From Sarcocystis neurona (taxonomy: Eukaryota > Apicomplexa > Conoidasida > Eucoccidiorida > Sarcocystidae), in assembly GCA_000727475.1 (NCBI GenBank), contig KL647292.1, forward strand, positions 2,507,186-2,571,185: DNA of 64,000 nt, given 5' to 3'. Below the pieces are notes generated by a model. It saw only the letters and a program-made list of their open reading frames with translations, did no database searches and was not told the DNA's origin. Below are positions 36,587-46,400 of this stretch, one piece after another. The translations under genes and the position numbers were made by a program. Positions within the stretch are counted from its first letter, which is position 1. Every line of letters begins with the position of its first letter.

Positions 36587-36673
36587 GGAGACCGTCAGGG
36601 CATATTGTTTCTGGAGGAGACCGTCAGCGCATATTATTTCCGTAGGAGACCATCAGCGCGTATTGTTGTTGCG
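36587..36673. repeat. Tandem repeat, three copies of a 29-bp unit
   Basis: GGAGACCRTCAGSGCRTATT followed by a variable TT-rich end, starting at 36,587, 36,616 and 36,645. It directly follows the foldback region. Confidence 0.9.
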
Positions 36674-36782
36674 GAGCACTTTGCAGCGGTAGTGCAACGA
36701 TTGCGTACGTGGAGAAACATGCAGGCGTACTGCGTGGAAGAATCTGTATAGAATGGCGTGAAAAACCTGGCCCTCACAACAG

Positions 36783-39700
36783 TTGCTACAAGTCAGCACA
36801 CTCGCGGATTTTGAAAAAGCCAAACGAAAGAACTTACCATTCTTACCTGCTTACGTACACTCGTACTATCGGTCGGTGTGCGCAAGGAATACTAAGCACT
36901 GTTTCAACATTATTCAAAAGTACTCGTGTCATCTGTTCGGCAGCGCTTTTCCCTATAAGCTGCAGTAAAATGAAAGACTTCACGTACCCATACAGAAGTA
37001 TTCGTATGTGTCGGTGTTCGCGGGTAGTTGGGTCACTCTTCCCTCTGTAGAAATGAATGTATGTCTCTGGACACATGTATGCATGAATGTATATCTCTGC
37101 ATACATGTATGCGTGTAGTCGTTTACGTATGCACCTATGCTGTTACGTGTAATTGCAGAAGTATTTACGTATGGCCGTGCGCATGGTAAACACACGTAAG
37201 GCCCCGACCAACCAAAGTGCCACACGGACTAATGCCGCTACACCGCAGTCGTTCGTTTCAGGTTCATCAGCCGAACTGTAGGTAAACATAAACGAACATA
37301 TGAGTAAAGAGTATTCTGCTGACTCTGAAACATAGGAGAGGGCACCTCTCTACAAACAGCAAAGACACCTGTCTACAAAATTCGTTAATAGGGTCCTGCG
37401 TTGTTCAGTGTCCACAAGTAAACGTAAACGAAAATAAAAGTAAAGAATATCCTGCTGACTCTGAATGTCTCGGGAGCTTGCCAAGTTCCTGATATGCAGT
37501 CATCTCACAGCATACTTTGGTTCAGACGAAATGAATTATCTGCTCGAGCTGTTGGGAATTGGGACGAACAAGTGCGTCATAGCGGCATTACACGAAGTGA
37601 TACTTTTATTTATACGCACGTACACACATACGTATGCATATGTTATGTACGTCTAAGTAGCACAACATGAAAATATACACATTCACGCAAAGACAAAGGC
37701 AACTACAGGTGTATATATGTATAGTCTTTCAAAGTGCCATTATTTTCAACTATGTTCATAAAAGGACGGTGTGGTCCAGTCCGCTCATGGCGCAAGCAAC
37801 GCCGACGGCATGCGGCAATTCTTTATCTCCCAGCTAGTGCTTCACCGTGGGCGAATGACGGTCAACTTGTCCGCAGTCCCCCATCAGGACCTAGGCAATC
37901 TCACAACTGCACACATCTACAAATGTACGAGTAAATACACACGTGTGCTTGTATTCATTCGGCGAGCAAGTCGCAGGGTAAGTTACGTATCCGTCCATTC
38001 ATTTATATATATATATATAGGCATAGTGGTGTAGGTATACGTGGACGTATGTGTTGTTTTTGCGTACCTGCATATATATATATATATGCAGGTGTATACG
38101 TGTTCACGCATACACCTACTTGCGTATCATACAGAATACGCAGAGGGGAGGATCCAATATGTCTGGACGTTCAGAGATGTGTGAGCACGGGTTCCGTGTA
38201 ATGGAGGTGGCGCTGACGACCCGTCGCGCCACCAGAGTTCTCGGAACAGCTGATTACCTCTGTGCAGTACGAGTATGTGTTCAGACAATGAAAGACATAT
38301 GCGTTTAACTCATGTATGTATATATGTATATATATATGTATGTATACGAACAGACTAACTGCGTTGATTGTGCGCGTCCGTCTTCACAACACTAGACACA
38401 AGCACTGTATGTAGAACGAAACCGCGAGTCCTCTTGCGGCCTCCAAGACGCACATGCGTATCTGCATGGATACACATACATGTCGCACAAATCTGGACGT
38501 ATCTATCTCAATAATTACACGTATGGACAACAAGTCTGAGCGTCCTCAGAGGAGTATTCGCGCACATACAAGCACGACAAAATGTTATACCCACTGATAT
38601 ACGTATACACATAAATATACATAGATATGCATCAGACGGTTGCTTCAACATATGTACGTACGCGTGGAGATATATACATATAAAAATATGGACTTGTGTG
38701 CACAGAGACGCAGACGTATGTGTATACATATATATATATATATATATACACGCGAACAAAGCCTTTTTAGCATCTACAAGTTATTCGCGTCCTCAATCAC
38801 ACAAAATCGCAAAGACCCTGCTTTGTTCTGCAAACGTGTATATACGCGTATATGCACACAGAGAGGTCTCGACAAAAATTACAGTGAAACATCCAGCAAG
38901 TAATAATTGTTCATTCATACCATTGCAAATGAGTGCACACGTGCAGTCAAGAGCTTATTCGTATACACTCGTATAAACATATGAATATGTTTGTAAATAT
39001 ACGCACACCAATGAATATGTGCAGACATATCCAAACAAAAGCGTTCTGGCGTATACAACTTGTGTGCGTCTCCGTAGATCCCCGACACACAGGCGCACAC
39101 CCTGGTACGGTCTGCTGATGTACACACACATATATACGTAGGTCCCAGAAGGTACAGTACAACTGAAAATTCAACGAGTAACTGTGCAAGTGCAAATACC
39201 TACACTCGTATCCTCGTATTCTCGTAAACCCTGACAATGTTTTCGACCGTGCGCGTATACACAGAGACGGATACACGAATACACACTTGTACATGCATGT
39301 GTGAATGCATACCTGTGTCAAGTCACTTGAAGTATGCATACGTCTACTTTTTCTTACGAAAGGGCGCATACGTGTGCGGCGTTAGGGAAAGATGGGAACC
39401 GCGAGATACATTATCGCTGCGGATGGCAACCCTAGTACTCTGCAGACAAGTAAGTATTATTGTCCTCTATCTCTCGATTAGGCGACAGAAGGGCATCAGG
39501 CGCCTCGTTCGCTGGGCACAAAGCTAGAAATGACCTTTTCTCATTTGTCTGCCAAACGTTGTTTGTTCTTGCACCTTTCGAAGCTGCGTGCTGCACGCGC
39601 CCCTCCACAAAAGTATAGAACACCTTTTGCCCTCAATCAATCTTGTGAAGCCTGTTTGTATCTTCCGTTCTCTCATTATCCTTCCTGTCTTTTTGCTTCT

Positions 39701-39945
39701 GCATCAGCTACACATGTGCCAATGACGGGGACAGTGTACTAAAAACTGCCTTTCTCCTCTCCTTAATCATTTATATCGCCTCAGCGTCTCCGCACATTGT
39801 GATACTAAACAGACTCTCTTCGTCCTTTCCTTCAAGTGCGGAGTCTTCTTCCCGCCTGTTTTTCATGTACCACGCCGACTTCAATAAAGCCGAAGCTGCG
39901 CAGCTCTACGCAGGGACGGTCCTGCGTGCCTCCTTCCTCAGATAA
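36783..39945 (+). CDS. Candidate six-exon gene, unknown function (5' end missing)
   Basis: Six plus-strand segments join without a stop through GT-AG sites: 36783-36964, 37500-37596, 37765-37977, 38135-38272, 38396-38520 (or to 38457), 39837-39945. Total 864 nt, 287 residues plus stop (266 with the shorter exon 5). The joined protein is mixed polar/hydrophobic and not repeat-like. It includes KRKNLPFLPAYVHSYYRSVC, SDEMNYLLELLGIGTNKC, MRQFFISQLVLHRGRMTVNL, HGFRVMEVALTTRRATRVL and a C-terminal FFMYHADFNKAEAAQLYAG. The best donor is CGCAGG before GTAAGT (37,977). No family is recognised. An initiating exon is not fixed; the ATG at 35,839 with a donor soon after is one possibility. A mitochondrial or cytoskeletal role would be a guess. 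An RNA read spanning any junction would settle it. Confidence 0.4.
37278..37464. repeat. Dispersed direct repeat, two 52-bp copies 135 bp apart
   Basis: Copies at 37,278-37,329 and 37,413-37,464 share GTAAACRTAAACGAA, GTAAAGARTAT and CTGCTGACTCTGAA. They lie in the first intron of the candidate plus-strand gene; the second copy ends 35 bp before the exon 2 acceptor. Confidence 0.85.
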
Positions 39946-40153
39946 TATGCTGATCTGAACAACAAGGCTGCCCCCTGGGCTACACGCTTCTCACGTACGT
40001 ACGCAATCACATAGGCACTTAAATGTTACTCATCCAGAGACACCTATGAATGTTCAGGCGAGTACAGGCGATTAGGTGTGGCGTCAACTGCGCGAAGCCG
40101 CTGGACTCCACTACCTAGTGCGCCGCCTGCTCTTATTATGAGCAAGCTTCTAC

Positions 40154-41518
40154 CTACTCTTGATATATTCCAAAATTCCTTTGGGAGTTTACCTCGTGCT
40201 GAAACGATATAACACCTACGCACGTATACAGGAAATTTGCAGAAACACGTGTACGTACACACAGGGGGAGTCCCCTCCAGAGAGAGGGCTAGAGGAGTGT
40301 TATTGATTGTGTCAGCGAGCAAAGGCACAGGTTAACCTCCTACCGTCTCCCCTGTCCACGATGTGAGCCTTCAAAAACAGGTATATGTCGTTCTGTGAAA
40401 AAAATCGTCCACAGAAACATGTAGATAAGGCTAAACGCACCTGGGGACACTTACGTATGAGTACGTGCATGTTGTCTTTTGCCGCCGCTTCTCATACGTA
40501 CATGCACATACATGGATGTATTTGTCTCTCTGCGTACACACGCGTTTAACCACGTTGTCGACGGATATACGATGCCACAACGAGCGTTTAGTAATAGCTC
40601 GCATTCACAAAAGGGAACGTAAACACACGTGCACATGAAAGTGTGCACCTCCGCTAGCCGGTCAAAAGAGGCGCAGTACAAAATGGGGGGCTTCCCATCT
40701 TCACAGTCAAAATGCCGGCGATTGGGAATTAGCCAGCGCCCCACGCGAGACAGCGTCTCCTCTGTACCAACCGAGGAGAAGCGAACTGTAGGTAGTACTC
40801 ACGGTCTGCAAAGAGTCACGAATTCGCAGAGCGCAAAATATCTGCATTTCCGCGGGTGTTTTTTATTCAGCAGAGCAGACGCCCCCCTCCTGTGCACTGC
40901 GAACCTAAGAGTGCTCAAGCGTCTCTTGTCTGTATTCCTGAGAAGTCACCCCGTGCGGTCCTCTTCCCCTAAGTGATTGAACGCGCGGGTCTACTCACCA
41001 ACCGCTGCAATCACCAAGTCCTTACTTGCCCTACACAGCTACACAGATACACAAGACGGTCGCCTGCTGGGACGACGCCTCGACGGAAGAAGAATCCACT
41101 TCGTCTGCTCCAGCGACTTCATTTTTCTGTGCAAAGCGGTGCCTGCCCGCTTGGGCCCACACACCGGGGGCACTCATAAGAAACACTGTCACATCTGTAT
41201 CAGCGTATTCGTGCCTTCACACGTGCACATATCTAAACTCACGAACGTACGCTCAAATGGCTTCACGTGGAAACACATAGCTGTGTAGTTCTGACCATAG
41301 TAAATGTATCCTTGAAAAGGAGACAAGGCCCTGAGTCCTGAAATATGGTCCTGCAGTTGAAGGAGGTAACCAAGCTCCTGCCTGCTGACGCTAGTATCAA
41401 CAAGAAGAAAACAGGCCAGTGGAAAGCTGGTGTAGCGTCGATCGTCGCGTGGGCACGTACGAAAGCGTGGACACGTGCGCGCATATCTTTTTTCCACTGG
41501 CTGGTCAGCCGCCGTCAT
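40154..41518 (-). CDS. Candidate five-exon gene, unknown small protein
   Basis: Minus-strand segments 41518-41475, 41390-41251, 41149-41043, 40759-40649 and 40198-40154 join in phase to 148 residues plus stop. Exon 1 begins MTAADQPVEKRYAR. Exon 2, after TCTTCTTGTTGATACTAG, encodes VSRQELGYLLQLQDHISG and FQGYIYYGQNYTAMCFHVKP, the most protein-like part. Exon 4 gives RRHFDCEDGKPPILYCASFD. The last two boundaries are weak, and the phases were allowed to guide the choice, so the chain may be partly wrong. It lies 243 bp downstream of the phosphatase gene on the same strand. No family is recognised. An alternative is that only exons 1-2 are real. Confidence 0.3.
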
Positions 41519-41761
41519 GCAAACTTCATTTCGTCTATCTTAATATCTGAAAATCTATAACGTGGAAGTAAAGAGAAAGAAACATCGTTGTTACTGTGTA
41601 CGTGCACGCCCACATCAGACGTAGGCCAACTTAATGAAAGCAACACCGTTAGAGCCGTATACACGCATGTGTGTACATACACACAAGTGTAAATGTGTGT
41701 CTCTAAGTGTGGTTGTCGCTAATCGGCAAGACATGTTTGCTGTGCTGGTGTGCATAAGCAG

Positions 41762-43459
41762 TTACAGTTCATCATCTCTGAATGTGACGTCTTCCTGGAA
41801 TTGCGGTCCTCTGGGCGGCTGCTCCGTTTTCGGCGTAGGGTACACGGCGGCGTGCTTCAAAGGAGGAATGCGAAGCGGGCGTATAAAGGCCTTGTGCGCT
41901 GCTGTCGTTAAGGCTGACGCTATAGGTTCTCCCGGATGCGGACGCTGAACGCTCCACTCAAAGAATTGCCCATTCTTTATTTCGAGCATTTTGGGCTGGT
42001 TAGATACGTACCGGCTTATGCCCGTGTCTATCGCTATCAATCGCCCACCGCAGTACGTCTCAATCCTGCCTGACTCCTGAACCGTGTGGCCGATCACCAT
42101 TTTCTGCGCATTCAACACGTGCAGGGTCCGCTTCACTTCTTCGCAAACCTTCGTCATCGGTCCCGCAGAGAAGCTTCGTGTCCACAGAGGGCCGTCTAAC
42201 CCTGACACTGCAGCAGCTGCGCCCCCTCGAGCAGTAACAGCATCGCCGGCGGCAGCTTTCTTAGAAAGCTCGCAATCGTTTGCCAACTCTCCACGCAGGT
42301 GGCGCGTGAGAGTTGGCAGCCCCCACGAAGCGAATTCGTGAAGAACACCTGCATGCGAGAAGACGACACCGTCGACTTTCGCAGCAACCAAAAAAGAAAG
42401 CATCATTCGTCCGTAGCGGCCACGTGTAGGATCAAACGCTGCCCTTCTGCCTGAAACGCCTCCCAGCTGCGCTGTCTCTGCAGCGTGGGCATAGCGAAAG
42501 TCTCCACATATATTCATCACGTCGTGGTTGCCCAGCAGCTGCAGCACCGCTCCACCCGCAGCGCGCGCTTCGACTGACAACCGAGCGAAAAGGTCGAGCA
42601 CCGCCACGCCTTGCGGCCCCCTGTCATTTATATCTCCAGTCTGAATCAATAAAGCATCCCCTCCACGCCATGTATATGTGACAGGATCTATCAGACCTAC
42701 AGCGCAGAGCAGCAGCATGCAATTGAGCAAATCTCCATGCAAATCACCAAGCGCCAAGATGCGAGAACCATGCCAAGAGAACTCGTACGCCTCACCACTG
42801 CCCCCGAATGAAGGAGCATTCGTGGTCTGTCGTATTCTAGCAGAATCAGAGCTCGATAGAGACCGAGCGGAGCTCTGCTCTCTTTCCCGAGAGAAAGGTG
42901 GTGCGAAACCAACGCTCGCTCCGTCCTGTATTTCGGTTGCTTCTTCCAAACGTGAAGCCAGTACTGGCGGACTACTAAAATGTTTGCCCTCTACAGGCAG
43001 CGCGACGGCTGAAGACGCTTCTGCCCAGGTTACAACCAGCCGCCCGAAGAGGAAGAGGAAAAAGAGGAACGAACAGGCGTAACAAATAGACGAACGACGT
43101 GCAGCAGCTTTTTTCCAGGCAAAAGAATTGTCGCAATCAGAGGCGGAAGCGCTATTTCCTGATTCGTTCTGACTGATAAGAAAAAGGTCTTGCTGTCCCT
43201 GTGACTGTCGTTCGTGCTCCTCCTGCCGGCGACGTCGTCCGTCTTCTCTTACTCTGCGCTGGTGCAGCTTGCGCTGCTCAGCGTGACGCTGCTGCTGCCG
43301 CTGCTGCCGCTGCTGCGCGTGCTGTGGTTGCTGCCCGGACATTTGTTGCGTATACATTATTCCAGAGCCAACCTTGATAAAGGCACTTGCCGCAGTACGA
43401 AATCTGTCCTTTTTCTTGTGTTGGTGAGGCATCCACCAGGTGGTACCGCAAGAAGCCAT
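41762..43459 (-). CDS. SHLP1: Shewanella-like protein phosphatase (calcineurin-like metallophosphoesterase)
   Basis: A single 565-codon frame for a PPP-type phosphatase of the Shewanella-like group, present in plants, alveolates and bacteria but absent from animals. The metal-binding motifs are intact and in order: GDLHGD (238-243), GDINDRG (275-281), GNHD (310-313), SHAGV (368-372) and a later GHT motif near 460, ending with a short charged tail. Residues about 40-85 are Gln/Arg-rich low complexity. A strongly hydrophobic segment with many Phe (about 126-143, CYACSFLFFLFLFGRLVV) looks like a signal anchor placing the catalytic domain in the lumen. In Plasmodium, SHLP1 is ER-associated and needed for ookinete and oocyst development. 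The SHLP1 rather than SHLP2 assignment is by the hydrophobic anchor and is less sure than the family. An upstream exon is possible but not needed. Confidence 0.92.
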   Translation of the reverse strand: MASCGTTWWMPHQHKKKDRFRTAASAFIKVGSGIMYTQQMSGQQPQHAQQRQQRQQQRHAEQRKLHQRRVREDGRRRRQEEHERQSQGQQDLFLISQNESGNSASASDCDNSFAWKKAAARRSSICYACSFLFFLFLFGRLVVTWAEASSAVALPVEGKHFSSPPVLASRLEEATEIQDGASVGFAPPFSREREQSSARSLSSSDSARIRQTTNAPSFGGSGEAYEFSWHGSRILALGDLHGDLLNCMLLLCAVGLIDPVTYTWRGGDALLIQTGDINDRGPQGVAVLDLFARLSVEARAAGGAVLQLLGNHDVMNICGDFRYAHAAETAQLGGVSGRRAAFDPTRGRYGRMMLSFLVAAKVDGVVFSHAGVLHEFASWGLPTLTRHLRGELANDCELSKKAAAGDAVTARGGAAAAVSGLDGPLWTRSFSAGPMTKVCEEVKRTLHVLNAQKMVIGHTVQESGRIETYCGGRLIAIDTGISRYVSNQPKMLEIKNGQFFEWSVQRPHPGEPIASALTTAAHKAFIRPLRIPPLKHAAVYPTPKTEQPPRGPQFQEDVTFRDDEL

Positions 43460-46400
43460 ACTTGTTTACAGGAGAGGGAAAACTACACCCCAGAAAGACG
43501 CGCTTGCTTCAGCGTTTTCAACTTGACCAACGGAAAAAGTGGAGCAAAAAACTCGTGGAGAACTGGGGAGGATAAACAACCCGCTGGGAAGAGTAAGGAT
43601 GAGAAGATCAGGCTTTTGCAAGCAGGGAAGTGACTAGAGAGCACGATGGACACGTACGGCAGAGAAGAGAACTCAGGTGAGTGTCCACAAATAAAGTAGA
43701 CAGGGACGTGACCAAGGGTACTCAGAACGCGAAAACACAGAGAGGTCCGGAAATGTGGAAGGAATTCGTATCGCAGCAACACACGTAGATGAAAGCCAAG
43801 AAGAGTATTATCACCACTCGGGTGGCCAACAGAACGCAGAAACAGAAGGTACATCCCACAAAAGAGAAACTGAGAAGAAGCGAGAGCAAGAGCTAGAAGA
43901 ATTGATCAATGGAGTGAGGGAAAGTATCTGCAGAGGGCTTCTTGAGGTAAAAGTGAACTGTGGTAGACGGGAAGGCAGCGTATTGAAAGGACACTAGAAA
44001 TAAAAGAATTTGTTCCGCTACGCAACGCAGAATCCGGAATTGAGTCAACAGAGGAGTGTGCACAAAGCTAAAGGGGATAACAACCAGCAGAAAACGAAGT
44101 AATCCAGGGTCGGTTGAGGAGAAAGAATCCAACGATCCCTGTCGCAGACAGAGTATGCAGCACGAGGACGTGTTAACCTAATGGAGACGCGAGAGGTCAG
44201 AAGAAGATGTTAAGGTTGCTGAGAATTTCTTTCACTTTAGTCGAAAACTGAAGTAAAGGTGTACAAAATTTTCCTTTAGCGCCTGACTGCTCAGTTCCCT
44301 CTCAAGTACTGCCGCTGCTTACGCACGTACAAGTCTGCTTTAGCAGTGCAGCTTCTACGATTTGCAGCTGCCGCTGAGCTCATTTGCTCAGAAATCAAGG
44401 CGTTTCAGAATTACACGAATATCCCAATGTCTGCAATTCTCCTGCACAAAAAGAGGAACTCAAGCCCTGCTGCCGTGCCTCATCGCCGCACAAATTCTCA
44501 GACGTGGAACATGAGAATTTCTCTGCCTGCTCAAGGTGATGAATTGTTGCTCCACGTGACGTGCCTGCTGTTATTGACACTGTTGAGGTTAAGTCAGTGG
44601 TTGTGGGCGGCATAGTTTCAGGTGCTGCTGACGACGCTGTTGCAAGTCCCATGCTCTGCTATTTTCAGTACTCCCTGGACGTGCACCGTAAACGCCGCTG
44701 GTGAGAGGCTTCAGCCAGGAGGAATCACGAACAGGCGCTTGCCACTAAGCGCGATAGGCAGCCGTGTTCAGCGCCACTAAGGAGATTATGGACGGGATTC
44801 GCACCAGATCGTGACTTCGCACGTCGATAGCACTCTTGGACGACATCACCCCAACTCAGGGTTTGGCGCCCTCTCGCGTGTGACGACACCATGCGCAAAA
44901 TGTTGGGGAACGTGTGAGACAATTACAACTCAAATACGTAGTAGGAGTGGCAATTCATTCGGCGGCCATATTACTTGTAGCATATGAGACAGATACCTCG
45001 AGCATGCTTGTACATTATAATGTACAGTAAGCGCTGCAGCAGAATGAGACGGTCACACACTGCAGCGTATACTGAAATTTTCACAAGAGATTCAGACTGT
45101 ATAGGGCGTGACACAGTAAAACCGTTTCGATCTGTACGCACAGATGGGATCGGTCTGTGCGCCATATCTGTCGATACCAGATGCGCATGTGTGAGACTAG
45201 CAAGTGTACGCTCCGCTGGAGACCGGCACAATGGCAAGTAGATCGGGGAAATCTCCACACCACAAAGACACTCCACTTCCGAAGATTCTTGGTCTCTTTC
45301 CCTTGAAGATTGTTCTTCATCCGGGCAAATTGAAGTCCCGCGCATCGCTCTTTTCATCTGCTGCTGCTGCTTTTGGTGCTCCCGCGGCTGCCGCCGGGTT
45401 GACGCAGCTCGATGTAATGTTCGGCCGCTCGCTGCTCGCCCTGCATGCCGCCAGCACTCATCCTGCGGAGCCCTGGGCGGCAGCTCTCATCGCTGCAGCA
45501 ACAACGGAGACACGCAAAACAAAGTAGAGCATCAAAAACAATGCGCGTGAGCAACGTGCTGTTCCTGTGAAAGCCAACACGTAACTCACTTCGGTCGACC
45601 TCGGCCTTTATAGGATTGGGTATCTGTACGAAAAGTGCCCATGCAGGACGCGTATACAGCAACGTATTTACACATGTGTTCGTGTGTGTGCGTGTATGTA
45701 TGTACGTACGTACATATATATGGAGAGAGATTTAGAATTACTACCTTCACACAAAATGGAGCTTATCCCCTTGTATGCGGCATACCATGGCAAGCAGTGG
45801 CTCGAAAGCAGCTTGGACGACATCTCTGCCAAGCCAAGACAGAGGATCCAAAAAAAAATGTGCGACGACGTTGAGGATAACAAGTTTTGGACGTGAAAAG
45901 TGCAGTTTTCGGAGCCAAGAACAGAAGTGAGGAGATGGAGCGCAGGGGCAAAGCAGCGAATAAAGAAGAATAAAGATTGAACAGCAGATAGGGAAAAAAG
46001 CAAAGAGTACAAATAATGCGTTTAAATGAAGGAAGACACATACAAAGAATGGTAAAGGAGGCGCAGGAACAGGCACAGGTCTTGGTGAGAATAGGGCGGC
46101 TCAACGAACACAAGGACAAACGACCGGAGAAGACGTTGGAAGAGACGAAACGGAGCACCAGGTTAGAACCGGGTTGACTGAGTGGAATAGCAGAACGAGA
46201 ACAGTCATTGTACACCAAGCACGCATTGGACTGACGCAAGAGAGAAGCAAGAATTGATTAACAGCAGAGGAGGGAAGAACAACCGCAAGAGCAGCAGCTA
46301 CTCGTTGACGGAGTGAACAGGAGAAGGGGGAGTTGACAGATCCTCATACAAATTAGCCCTAAGAAACACAAACCCCGCTTTCAGCCCCCGAAAGAGGGGT

